Source of the DNA: Anabaena azotica FACHB-119
Lineage (GTDB): Bacteria > Cyanobacteriota > Cyanobacteriia > Cyanobacteriales > Nostocaceae
DNA: 64,000 nt
Reading direction: 5' to 3'
NCBI RefSeq assembly: GCF_014697625.1
Contig: NZ_JACJSG010000009.1
Location: 1 to 64,000 of the forward strand
Numbering within the stretch: the first letter of the stretch is position 1; each line of letters begins with the position of its first letter. The notes under the pieces were generated by a model. The model was not told the origin of the DNA, did not search any database, and saw nothing but the letters and a program-made list of their open reading frames with translations. Position numbers and translations under genes: made by a program. Shown here piece by piece: positions 50,704-59,255 of the stretch.

Positions 50704-52029
50704 ATGAAAACCTCATACCAATACAAAATCAAACCAACTGCATTGCAAGCAGAGAAAATTGATATTACGCTAGAAATGCTGCGTTGTCAATACAATTACT
50801 TACTTGCTCAAAGATTTGACTGGTATGAAATGAATCGCTGTCCTATTGATAGATGCCCATTAATTTGTCATCTACCAGAATTAAAGGAACAACCCAACTA
50901 TTACAATCAAAAAGCTTCTCTAGTTCAGCTTAAAATAGATAGACCTTGGTACAAGGATGTTCATTCTCAAGTATTGCAGGAAGTTATCAAGAAGGTTGAA
51001 CTAGCTTTTGATAGATGGTTAAAGGGTGATGTTAACGGCAAGAAGTCTGGTAGACCTAGATTCAAAGGGAAAGGACAATATAAAACTTTCACTTATACCC
51101 AATTTAAACAACATCATTTTGTTAACAATAAAATTACGCTGTCAAAGATTGGAGAAGTTAAGGTAATTGTTCATCGACCTATACCAGATGGATTTGATAT
51201 TAAGACTGTATCTGTTACCAGAAAAGCCGATGGTTACTATGTAGCCTTGAGCCTTGATGACAAAACAGTGCCAACTGTTAAGCCTGATTTTAATCATGAC
51301 AATATCATTGGCATTGATGTAGGTTTGATTGATTTTTATGTAGCTTCTGACGGTTCTAGAATCGTAGCACCAAAGCATCTACGTCAGGCTGAACGTAAAT
51401 TAAAAATAGCACAGCGTAGGGTATCAAGACGGAAAAAAGGTTCTCATCGTCGTAAAAAAGCTATTCAAAAACTGGGTAAGCAGCATAAAAAAGTTGCTGA
51501 TACTCGTAGAGATTTTCACTTTAAAACAGCAAAATCACTACTTGATAAATATGATGTTGTAGCTGTCGAAAAGTTGAATATCAAAGGACTAGCTAAAACA
51601 AAACTGGCTAAAAGTATTAATGATGCCGGATGGGGGCAGTTCATAACCATACTTTCAAACAAAGCCGAAAATGCTGGTTTGAAGGTAGTAACTGTAAATC
51701 CAAGCGGGACATCACAAGAATGTTCTAGCTGTGGTCACAAAGTTAAAAAGCCGCTATCTCAAAGAATGCACAATTGCCCTATTTGTCACACAAGTATTTG
51801 CAGGGATTTAAACGCAGCTATAAACATAAAGAACCGTGGGACGCACGGTCTTAAAGCTCAATTAATGTCCGGATTAGGAGTCATTGAGAAGCCCACACTC
51901 ACCCTGAAAGGGGAGTGTGTGGAGTACGTCACAGAATATTTATGCGTCCATCACCCAGTATATAGAGAGAGCGATCGCCTGGGTAGCGCCAAGTCGGACG
52001 AAATTCTACCCGCAGCGTCCCAAAATTAG
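50704..52029 (+). CDS. tnpB: TnpB family RNA-guided endonuclease (IS200/IS605-type, no TnpA)
   Basis: The 441-residue protein has an intact RuvC triad: D205 in GIDVGLIDF, E289 in VAVEKLNI and D368 in CRDLNAAINI. The zinc ribbon has C340/C343 and C358/C361 (CSSCGHK, CPICHTS). The N-terminal wedge (YKIKPTALQAEKI, YNYLLAQRFDWY) and the helical bundle GKKSGRPRFKGK are present. TnpB nucleases are guided by an omega RNA from the element's right end and help keep the transposon. No TnpA transposase is present, so the element is probably immobile alone or moved in trans. The last residues run into flanking sequence. It is divergent from an RHH gene. Confidence 0.94.
   Translation: MKTSYQYKIKPTALQAEKIDITLEMLRCQYNYLLAQRFDWYEMNRCPIDRCPLICHLPELKEQPNYYNQKASLVQLKIDRPWYKDVHSQVLQEVIKKVELAFDRWLKGDVNGKKSGRPRFKGKGQYKTFTYTQFKQHHFVNNKITLSKIGEVKVIVHRPIPDGFDIKTVSVTRKADGYYVALSLDDKTVPTVKPDFNHDNIIGIDVGLIDFYVASDGSRIVAPKHLRQAERKLKIAQRRVSRRKKGSHRRKKAIQKLGKQHKKVADTRRDFHFKTAKSLLDKYDVVAVEKLNIKGLAKTKLAKSINDAGWGQFITILSNKAENAGLKVVTVNPSGTSQECSSCGHKVKKPLSQRMHNCPICHTSICRDLNAAINIKNRGTHGLKAQLMSGLGVIEKPTLTLKGECVEYVTEYLCVHHPVYRESDRLGSAKSDEILPAASQN
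51892..51922 (+). ncRNA. Probable right-end hairpin / omega RNA scaffold end
   Basis: CCCACACTCACCCTGAAAGG and GGAGTGTGTGG form a strong stem-loop inside the 3' end of tnpB. In characterised IS200/IS605 elements the omega RNA ends at such a right-end structure, and the guide is read from the flank. Here the flank would begin at about 51930 (GTCACAGAATATTT). The exact right end is not determined. Confidence 0.5.
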
Positions 52030-52354
52030 GTTTAGAGACAACAGCTTGTAAAGGCGCTCCTGTTTCATCCCAGAACATCAGAGACAGACTAGGTTGAGAA
52101 CCGTCCTGTTGAGGAAATTGCAGTTTCTGCTGCGGTTGTAGACGGATGGGGGTAGTACCTTGAATTCTTTCCAATTCAACTAAATTTGGCGTATTATTTA
52201 TCACTTCTAACCGAATACGTTGCCCTGGTGTAAACTGGAGTGGTTTTGCTCCACATTTAGAGGCGCAAGTTCCGGCTAATGTGGTGCGGGGATAGTCTAT
52301 TGTTGCCACTAAAATAGTCGCCGCAATTAAAGCCAAAGAAAGTTTTTTAAACAT
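51929..52354 (-). CDS. Secreted protein of unknown function, 3' end at the TnpB element border
   Basis: The 141-residue precursor has a signal peptide (LSLALIAATILVATIDYPRTTLA). A beta-rich domain follows with GTCASKCGAKPLQFTPGQRIRLEVINNTPNLVELERIQ and a final RSLYILGDGRINIL. The family is not recognised. Its stop codon TGA is made from bases (TCA) that may belong to the right end of the TnpB element, so a few native C-terminal residues may be lost. It overlaps tnpB tail-to-tail by 101 bp. Confidence 0.75.
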   Translation of the reverse strand: MFKKLSLALIAATILVATIDYPRTTLAGTCASKCGAKPLQFTPGQRIRLEVINNTPNLVELERIQGTTPIRLQPQQKLQFPQQDGSQPSLSLMFWDETGAPLQAVVSKPNFGTLRVEFRPTWRYPGDRSLYILGDGRINIL

Positions 52355-52431
52355 ACTATTCAGGATAAATACTTAACCCGATAGTAGCCTAGTACAGTAC
52401 CATCTCGCCTCAGCAAATATTCAGAACTTAG

Positions 52432-52926
52432 CTAAACCATCTCAAACTTTAACTGATGACTTTTGAGAAAATCATGGGTGAAATGATCAACCACATTAGT
52501 ATCAGCCAGTTCTAAATTATAAAAATCTACAAATTCATGGTCAAAATATGGCCCAGCGTGCCAAGTTCCCTGATTTAATTTAATAAAACAATTCCCCGGA
52601 ATGCGAAAAGCAGCAATTTCTGCTAACACTGGTGTATCTAAATCATTTTCAGGAGGACAGACTGCAATTAACCAGTCCTTACCTTCTAGAGAACCTAAAC
52701 ATTGAGTACATTGCACATGGCGAGTAATTTTATGAAAGTTTCGCCCTCGCTTTTGCAACCGCATAATGTAAAAGCGGGGTGTACCATTTTGCAGATTTAA
52801 TTGAGCATCTTCAGCATCAAAAGCTTTACCATCAGCACTAGGAAAAATTACTTGTCCATAACGCCGAAAGTTTTCTGGTGTTATCCACTGGGCTGATAAT
52901 TGTTGAACGGTTTGTGATGTAGTCAT
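52432..52926 (-). CDS. allA: Ureidoglycolate lyase (AllA-type)
   Basis: AllA splits ureidoglycolate into glyoxylate and urea in purine/allantoin breakdown. From the ATG at 52926 the 164-residue protein shows WITPENFRRYGQVI, ITRHVQCTQCLGSLEGKDWLIAVCPP and RIPGNCFIKLNQGTWHAGPYF, the cupin-like core with the HAGP motif. A TTG three codons upstream is not used here. It is separated from other catabolic genes, but the hydantoinase at 21163 belongs to the same ring-opening family as allantoinase. Confidence 0.88.
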   Translation of the reverse strand: MTTSQTVQQLSAQWITPENFRRYGQVIFPSADGKAFDAEDAQLNLQNGTPRFYIMRLQKRGRNFHKITRHVQCTQCLGSLEGKDWLIAVCPPENDLDTPVLAEIAAFRIPGNCFIKLNQGTWHAGPYFDHEFVDFYNLELADTNVVDHFTHDFLKSHQLKFEMV

Positions 52927-52935
52927 ACGTATCAA

Positions 52936-53262
52936 TCGCTATTGATAATCGGTCTTTATCGTGAGTATCAGTTAAACAGTAATTGGTAACGGTAAAAACC
53001 AACTACCAATTAGTGATTACCATTACCAACTAGATTAACTATATCGTAAGTAATTAGCCAAACTTTTGTACTACCCTGATTAGTATATAGAGCGATCAGC
53101 TTTACCTCTTCCCAAAGGTTGATGCACAATAACTACCATAGATGTTTGTTTATTGTTTAAATATCAATCTCAGGAGGTTTAATTTAGCCTGTCTGAATAT
53201 CCTCCCATTCGGATCAAGTATACATTAAAGGTAACTTTATTATAAAAATCCAGATTTTTAGT
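52936..53262. other. Divergent promoter region, allA and sensor kinase
   Basis: The gap contains AATTGGTAACGGTAAAAACC and AACTACCAATTAGTGATTAC-type repeat traces at 52980-53035. No gene or strong hairpin is seen. Confidence 0.5.
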
Positions 53263-56049
53263 ATGGTTTTTTCATTGAGTGAATCCCTTAAACATCTTAG
53301 TGATCATCATACCAAGCGTTCTCTGCGAACTATTTTGATAATTCCCTTTGTTTTACAAATCTTCGCTGTCGTCAGTTTAACGGGTTATCTTTCTTTCAAA
53401 AATGGTCAACAAGCTGTAAATAATATTGCAGCCCAGCTATTGAGAGAAATTAGCCTACGTGTGCAACAGAATCTAGAAAATTTTCTTTCAACTCCCCATA
53501 AGATTACTCAAGATAACGCTAATCTAATTAAATTCAAACAATTAAACATCCAAAATCCCTATCAATTAGAAAAACATTTTTATGAACAGTTAAAAGTATT
53601 TGACAGTGTGAGTTTAATTGGTTTTGCCAATAAGAATAAAGAGCTAATTTCATCAGAACGGTTCCCCGATGACTCTTTGACAATCAGAGTATCTAGTAAA
53701 TCAACCAATTACAATCTACGAACTTACGCAACTAATATTCAAGGTCAGCGTACAAGCATAAATGATTATGGAAAACCCTACGATCCCCGAAGACGTAATT
53801 GGTATAATCAAGCGATAAAAACAGGAAAACCAGTCTGGAGTGAGATTTATCCCCATAATTCTGGGCTTGCTTTATACATTGGTGCTAGTCAGCCTGTTTA
53901 TGATAATCAGGGAAATTTGCAGGGTGTTTTACTATCTAACCTAAATCTTGCAAAAATTGGCACTTTCCTAAATAGTTTGAAAATTGGCAAAACTGGCATC
54001 AGTTTTATTATCGAGCGTCCATCAGGCAAATTAGTGGCAACTTCAACTGATGAAAAGCCTTTTCGTGCAAATCATTTCAAAACACAATTACCAGAAAATA
54101 AAATTAAATCTTTTTTAGCTACAGAAAGTAGTGATATCAAAACGCGATTAACATCTGCATATTTGAAGGATAAATTCTCTTATTTCAGTGCAATTCAAAG
54201 CCCACAGCAATTAAATTTTCAAATAGATGGTAAGCGGCATTTTATTCAAGTTCTACCTTTTCAAGAGCGTCGAGGGATTGACTGGTTAATTGTGGTAGTT
54301 GTTCCAGAATACGATTTTATGTCTGAAATTAATGCTAACACTCGTACAACAGTCATGCTGTGTATTGTGGCTTTGATAGTGGCTATGACTGTCGGTCTTC
54401 TCATTGTACGCTCTATTAATAAAGCCGTTACTGTGCTAAAAGAATCTGCTTTAGCATTGGCTCAAGGTGAATGGGAAAAAAGAATAGAAATAGGGCGTAC
54501 CGATGAGTTAGGAGAATTAGCCAAGTCATTTAATAGTATGGCTGATCAACTCCAATCCACATTTGCCCAAATGCAGGATTTAAACAAAGCTTTATTGCAG
54601 AGTAAAAATCGCCTGCAACAGTTTCTTGACGCTGTGCCTGTAGCTATTTCCATAAATGATAATAATGGGCAAGTATATTATGATAATCGTGCATTACAGA
54701 AGTTAGTGAATATGGAAATATTGCCATTTGTTGAAAAGGAACAAATGGCAGAATATTATCAAATTTATCTAACTGGAACTGACCAGTTATATCCTGCTGC
54801 TGAACTGCCAATTGTCCATTCTTTAGCAGGTGAAACCGTCCATATTGATAATTTGGAGTTTCGCCACCTGCATCAAACTACCCCTGTGGAAGTTTTAAGT
54901 ATGCCGATTTTTGATGAGTCTGGGGAAGTTATATATGCGCTCACTGTTTGGATTGATATTACCGAACGCAAAAAAACAGAAAAGCTCCTAGCTGATTATA
55001 ATTTGATTTTAGAGCAACAGGTGACTGAACGTACTTTAGAATTACAACAGGAAATAGCTGAACGTAAGCAGGCAGAGCTAGCACTGGTGGAAAGTGAAAC
55101 GCGATTTCGGCTATTGGCAGAGGCGACATTTGAGGCGATCGTGATTACTCACGAGGGTGTAATTTTAGACACTAACCAAACTTGTGCGGAGATGTTTGGT
55201 TATGAGTTTTCTGAAGTGATTGGTATGCGCGTTATTGATTTTACCGCCCCTGAATACCGGGAACAGGTGATGCAGAAGATTCGCTCAGGGGATGAGGGAA
55301 TTTATGAAACCGTCTGTCTTTGCAAGGATGGAACTACTTTTCCGGCAGAGATTAGAGCTAGAGTTATGTCATATCGTGGACGTAACATTAGGATGGCTGC
55401 TGTACAGGATATCACTAATCGTAAACGGGCTGAGGAAGCAACTATCTTAGCAGAACGTAACCGTTTGGCGCAGGAAATTCATGATACCTTAGCTCAAGCC
55501 TTTGCTGTTGTCATTGTCCACTTAGATACAGCTTCACGCAAACTGACCACAGATATAGAAACTGCACAAGCATTAATCAAGGCAGGACGCGATTTGGCTC
55601 ATTCTGGGCTAACTGAAGCACGCCGTTCAATTAAAGCCATGCGATCGCAATTATTAGAGGATGAGAACATTTTTCATGGTCTCAACCGCTTTGCCACGCA
55701 GATGTTTTCCGCTACCAATACACATATTGTCTGCCAAGTGGTAGGTGAAATATATCCTCTGCCGCCAGATGTGGAAAATAACCTACTCCGCATTGGACAA
55801 GAAGCATTAACCAATGCTTTCAAATACGCCAGAGCGCAAGAAATCCATATAGAACTAGTGTATCAGGAAAGGCAGTGTAGTTTGCGAATTAAAGATGATG
55901 GGCAAGGTTTTGATATGGGTAGTGTATCTATTGTCAACAGCTTTGGTTTTTTAATCATGAGCGAACGGGCTGAACGCATTGGTGCGAAATTAACAATTCA
56001 AAGTTCCCCTGGACAAGGAACAGAGGTAATGGTGACTATCAATATATAA
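53263..56049 (+). CDS. Membrane sensor kinase (dCache, HAMP, two PAS, HisKA_3)
   Basis: The 928-residue protein has a first membrane segment (IILIPFVLQIFAVVSLTGYL, about 24-43). An extracytoplasmic dCache domain (about 45-345, YDPRRRNWYNQAIKTGKPVWSEIY and LQGVLLSNLNLAKIG) follows, then a second segment (TTVMLCIVALIVAMTVGLLIV). HAMP (about 380-435) leads to two PAS domains and HisKA_3 with H740 in LAQEIHDTLAQAF. HATPase follows with IGQEALTNAFKYARA and DDGQGFD. The HisKA_3 type pairs with NarL-family regulators, and one follows downstream. The cache domain suggests a small-molecule ligand; the signal is unknown. Confidence 0.93.
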   Translation: MVFSLSESLKHLSDHHTKRSLRTILIIPFVLQIFAVVSLTGYLSFKNGQQAVNNIAAQLLREISLRVQQNLENFLSTPHKITQDNANLIKFKQLNIQNPYQLEKHFYEQLKVFDSVSLIGFANKNKELISSERFPDDSLTIRVSSKSTNYNLRTYATNIQGQRTSINDYGKPYDPRRRNWYNQAIKTGKPVWSEIYPHNSGLALYIGASQPVYDNQGNLQGVLLSNLNLAKIGTFLNSLKIGKTGISFIIERPSGKLVATSTDEKPFRANHFKTQLPENKIKSFLATESSDIKTRLTSAYLKDKFSYFSAIQSPQQLNFQIDGKRHFIQVLPFQERRGIDWLIVVVVPEYDFMSEINANTRTTVMLCIVALIVAMTVGLLIVRSINKAVTVLKESALALAQGEWEKRIEIGRTDELGELAKSFNSMADQLQSTFAQMQDLNKALLQSKNRLQQFLDAVPVAISINDNNGQVYYDNRALQKLVNMEILPFVEKEQMAEYYQIYLTGTDQLYPAAELPIVHSLAGETVHIDNLEFRHLHQTTPVEVLSMPIFDESGEVIYALTVWIDITERKKTEKLLADYNLILEQQVTERTLELQQEIAERKQAELALVESETRFRLLAEATFEAIVITHEGVILDTNQTCAEMFGYEFSEVIGMRVIDFTAPEYREQVMQKIRSGDEGIYETVCLCKDGTTFPAEIRARVMSYRGRNIRMAAVQDITNRKRAEEATILAERNRLAQEIHDTLAQAFAVVIVHLDTASRKLTTDIETAQALIKAGRDLAHSGLTEARRSIKAMRSQLLEDENIFHGLNRFATQMFSATNTHIVCQVVGEIYPLPPDVENNLLRIGQEALTNAFKYARAQEIHIELVYQERQCSLRIKDDGQGFDMGSVSIVNSFGFLIMSERAERIGAKLTIQSSPGQGTEVMVTINI

Positions 56050-56238
56050 ACTCATCCGTAATTGGGATTTTGTAATCGGTAGTTGTTCAAGGTAGAGCTT
56101 GTTGATGAAGTAAACCTTATATTTACTTTATCAATAAGCTCTCATTGGTATCTTTTTAAGAGATGCAAACAGCACTTGCTACAGACTGTTTGTGAACATT
56201 TCTTACTTTGCCAACAACACACACTTGAACTATTTCGT

Positions 56239-56868
56239 ATGAGCCAATCCAATGTCATTCGCATCTTGATTGCTGACGATCATCCGATTCTAGGACAAGC
56301 TTTAACAATGTTTTTCCAATGTGAGCCAGATATGACTGTAGTTGCTCATGCTGGTGATGGAAAAGAGGCGGTAGAACTTTTTTGCCAACATCAACCTGAC
56401 GTGGTGCTGATGGATTTGCAAATGCCGCAGATGGAAGGTGCGGATGCGATCGCTACTATCTGTAATAATTATAAACAAGCTCGAATTGTTGTCTTAACCA
56501 CCTTTGATGGTGATGAGGATATCTATCGGGGACTACGGGCTGGTGCAAAAGGTTATATTCTCAAAGGGGCGGAACCGAACGAACTTTTGAATGCGATTCG
56601 TACTGTTTATCAAGGTCACAAGTATATTCCGCCTAGTATAGCAGCCAAGCTAGCCGAACGGATGGACAAGGAAGAATTGAGCGATCGCGAGTTGGAAGTG
56701 CTGCGCCTCATCGCCAAGGGCAAGAATAACCAGCAGATTAGCACTGACTTGAAGATCGCTGAGAGTACGGTGAGGTTCCACGCTAATAATATTTTCGGCA
56801 AATTGAACGTGAGCGATCGCACTCAAGCCCTAGTCACCGCAGTAAATCGGGGGATTGTGCGGCTGTAA
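56239..56868 (+). CDS. NarL/LuxR-family response regulator
   Basis: The 209-residue regulator has a receiver domain (LIADDHPILGQAL, phospho-acceptor D59 in VVLMDLQMP, VLTTFDGDEDI, GAKGYILKGA). A C-terminal LuxR helix-turn-helix (LSDRELEVLRLIAKGKNNQQIST to ESTVRFHANNIFGKLNVSDRTQA) follows. A longer frame from 56083 has an unlikely N terminus, so I used the ATG at 56239. It is the natural partner of the HisKA_3 kinase just upstream, 190 bp apart. A terminator follows. Confidence 0.94.
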   Translation: MSQSNVIRILIADDHPILGQALTMFFQCEPDMTVVAHAGDGKEAVELFCQHQPDVVLMDLQMPQMEGADAIATICNNYKQARIVVLTTFDGDEDIYRGLRAGAKGYILKGAEPNELLNAIRTVYQGHKYIPPSIAAKLAERMDKEELSDRELEVLRLIAKGKNNQQISTDLKIAESTVRFHANNIFGKLNVSDRTQALVTAVNRGIVRL

Positions 56869-56904
56869 TTTATTGTCTTCACCTCACATTTTGATAGGTT
56901 TAAA

Positions 56905-56946
56905 ACCCAACAGTGCGCTAGGGACAATGTTGGGCTTATTTTTTAT
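56905..56946 (+). terminator. Rho-independent terminator of the two-component pair
   Basis: CCCAACA and TGTTGGG pair around a 15-base loop, followed by CTTATTTTTTATG. It lies about 37 bp past the response regulator stop. The rest of the gap to 57202 holds the promoter of the CVNH gene and no other gene. Confidence 0.75.
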
Positions 56947-57202
56947 GCTGAGTGTATTCACTTAGTTTGGATTTGCATAGATGTGAAGAGTTTAGTCAGA
57001 ATACTTAGAGGTTGTTTTAAAAATCTTCAGTGATGTATTAAATACCACTTGAACACCCTAAATCCCCTTTTCAGTAGATTAGCAAAGAAACTAATACTAG
57101 CTGATACTTTACCAACATCTTCTAAGAGATTTATCACACAAATCAAAAAGACTACACTACATCACATAAGCACATTTTACTATTAAGTAAGGAGTAATAC
57201 TC

Positions 57203-57445
57203 ATGAACAGAACAATTTTAGTTTGTTCTTTATTTGCTGCTCAGATGATGTTTACACCAGCTTATGCTGCTTCAGGAAGTTACACTGAGTCTTGCCGAAA
57301 TATTAGCACTAGGGGTCGTGACTTGGTAGCAACTTGCCGAACTCAAAATGGTCAGTGGATAAGAACAACATTACCAGATTATCTTAGTTGCCGTCCGGGT
57401 TCAATTGTTAATGTAAACGGAAACTTATCTTGTGATCGCCAATAA
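57203..57445 (+). CDS. Secreted half-size cyanovirin-N-homology (CVNH) protein
   Basis: The 80-residue precursor has a signal peptide (ILVCSLFAAQMMFTPAYA). One CVNH repeat follows: SGSYTESCRNISTRGRDLVATCRTQNGQWIRTTLPDYLSCRPGSIVNVNGNLSC. Four cysteines occur in the usual spacing for two disulfides. Cyanovirin-N itself has two such repeats that bind high-mannose glycans. A single repeat suggests a domain-swapped dimer or a reduced lectin. GGAG lies before the ATG. The terminator of the response regulator gene isolates it upstream. Confidence 0.88.
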   Translation: MNRTILVCSLFAAQMMFTPAYAASGSYTESCRNISTRGRDLVATCRTQNGQWIRTTLPDYLSCRPGSIVNVNGNLSCDRQ

Positions 57446-57487
57446 AAATAAACTTGCAAGCCCGCTTATGCATAAGTAATTAACCCA

Positions 57488-57580
57488 GGACTTACGCACC
57501 AAGATTGTCTGTTAAGAATGGGTTTACTGACATTTTGCACCTTCTCAATAAGGAGGTGGTGGGCAATACCCACCCTACTA
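57488..57580. repeat. GGACTTACGCA repeat unit with CACCCTACTA right part
   Basis: It begins CAGGACTTACGCACCAAGAT, the family B left end. It continues with unrelated sequence and ends GGGCAATACCCACCCTACTA. This is a different or recombined element sharing the family B terminus. Confidence 0.6.
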
Positions 57581-57733
57581 TTTTAGCCTTGCCAGTCCAG
57601 TAGTGGCGTGGCAAGCCTAAACTTGTGCATTAGCGAAAAATCTATCATCTTGTTCATCTGCGTTCATCTGCGTTCATCTGCGTTCAAATTTATCCAAACC
57701 TATTGCCACATTTTAGCCTTGCCAGTCCAGTAG
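57581..57733. mobile_element. Family A MITE-like element (inverted) with duplicated right end
   Basis: The element spans about 57601-57733 with TAGTGGCGTGGCAAGCCTAA and its inverse TTTTAGCCTTGCCAGTCCAG. Three CGTTCATCTG cores lie inside. A 23-bp sequence starting TTTTAGCCTTGCCAGTCCAG occurs identically at 57581 and at 57711, so one end is duplicated outside the element. Confidence 0.8.
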
Positions 57734-57815
57734 GGTGCGTTAAAGCGGTGCGTTACGGCAATTTATACTGTCGCTCATACTCAAATACTGACACTGCCGT
57801 AACACACCCTACTTA
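57731..57815. mobile_element. GTAGGGTGCGTTA palindromic element
   Basis: GTAGGGTGCGTTA with GCGTTACGGCA on the left and TGCCGTAACACACCCTAC on the right are inverted. The element joins directly to the family A copy, making a nest of three repeat units in 330 bp. Confidence 0.7.
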
Positions 57816-57876
57816 ATATTTACTGATAATCAACCTCATTCTCTAACCCTTAGCCTCTAGCCATATCCCACAAAAC

Positions 57877-57913
57877 AACCAGTCCACGCCATCAAATGAG
57901 GCGTGGACTGGTT
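57877..57913 (-). terminator. Rho-independent terminator of the hemerythrin gene
   Basis: AACCAGTCCACGCC and GGCGTGGACTGGTT are perfect 14-bp arms with a 9-base loop. On the minus strand TTGTTTTGT follows. It lies 43 bp past the stop codon. Confidence 0.88.
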
Positions 57914-57955
57914 ATGTTCAACTATGGGTATCTAGCTGCTTAATTATAGGTGATA

Positions 57956-59011
57956 TTACACACCTGCGCCGCTAGCTTGACCTGCTAATCTTTGTTGAAT
58001 CTTGCTCTTAGCAGCTTTGAACTCAGTAGCTAGTTGCTCAGTTTGCTCGCTGCTGAGGTTGTTGCGGATAGCAGCAAACAAGGTGCTTTCTTCTTGACGA
58101 ACGTGATCCATCACGACATCAGCCAACTGTTTAATTCTATCTTTGATTTCAGGATTAGAGGGGCTGATAGCCTTGATTTGCTCTAACCGACGCTTCATAT
58201 CGGCTTGTTCGTCATACAGTTCTTGGGTATCACTTTGACCGTAGAAAGAACGCACTCTGGGATAGAGTACTTCTTCTTCTGCTTCAGCGTGAGCGGTTAG
58301 ATCCTTGTAGAGTTGACCGAAGTACTCTTGGATTTTTTGAGGGTTGTTGCTTTGAGCAATTTCTGTGAACAGGACGTTGACTTTGTTGTGATCCAGACGG
58401 ATCACGTCTTGGATGTTCATGTCTTGCTTATCAGAACCTTGGGTAACAGCACTACCTACTACACCACTGAAAGCGGCGATCGCATCTTGAACTCGTCCCC
58501 AAATACCTTGGTCTGCGTCTTGTCCAGTGAGTTCACGCACACCCAAAATTTCTAAAATACCTTTGAGTTGTTCTTGGTGAGCGCGGTTCTCAAAGTTAAC
58601 GGCGTTTAAGGGGCCGATGGCTGCTAATACGTCAGCACCAACTTTTTGGGCTGCTTTGTGAACTAACAAACCGCTCATTACTTGTTGATGCTTGAGCAAC
58701 TCGTGCTTAGATACTTTTTCAAAAAAGCTTAATTGAGAACCTTGCATCAATTTGCGAACTTGATCAACCATTTCGCTGACTGTTTGTCTTGGTTGTTGTT
58801 GAACGCCATATTGAACGATAACAGTTTCTATGATGCCCAAGTTCTTCCGGTCATCTTCGAGGAAATCACGAAGTCTTCTAGAAATTTCTTCGTCAGTTGT
58901 TTCTCTGAGAAAATTTTCCTCATTCTCAATAATCAACTGTTGAAGTAGTTTTACATCAGCTAATTTTACACCGATAGCATTACGTTTTGCATCATCTAAA
59001 GTTGATACCAT
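57956..59011 (-). CDS. Hemerythrin HHE domain protein
   Basis: The 351-residue helical protein has its hemerythrin domain in the C-terminal half (about 200-320). Iron ligands lie in RLDHNKVNVLF, HAEAEEEVLYP and VVMDHVRQEESTLF. The N-terminal 190 residues are a second helical bundle (KLLQQLIIENEENFLRETTDEEI, FFEKVSKHELLKHQQVMSGLLVHKAAQ) that is possibly ferritin-like. Likely roles are oxygen, NO or iron handling, or stress protection. It has its own terminator and a long leader, so it is monocistronic. Confidence 0.9.
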   Translation of the reverse strand: MVSTLDDAKRNAIGVKLADVKLLQQLIIENEENFLRETTDEEISRRLRDFLEDDRKNLGIIETVIVQYGVQQQPRQTVSEMVDQVRKLMQGSQLSFFEKVSKHELLKHQQVMSGLLVHKAAQKVGADVLAAIGPLNAVNFENRAHQEQLKGILEILGVRELTGQDADQGIWGRVQDAIAAFSGVVGSAVTQGSDKQDMNIQDVIRLDHNKVNVLFTEIAQSNNPQKIQEYFGQLYKDLTAHAEAEEEVLYPRVRSFYGQSDTQELYDEQADMKRRLEQIKAISPSNPEIKDRIKQLADVVMDHVRQEESTLFAAIRNNLSSEQTEQLATEFKAAKSKIQQRLAGQASGAGV

Positions 59012-59255
59012 TCTGAAGTTCTCCTCATGAAAGTAGTCGGATTTTTAACTAATCTCAGGTTGACATAATTCTTTGTAGTTTTCCCTCCTTCTTTTGAGCG
59101 ATTAACTAGGTAACTCAGGATAGAAAATAAATATTTTTTTTATAGAAATAAACAGTTCTACTTTTAGACATACAAGCATTCAAGAATTACTCCATCTATA
59201 GATAGATAATTTTTTTATTTGACTTGTTTAAATTGACTCAAAGATATTTATTTTT

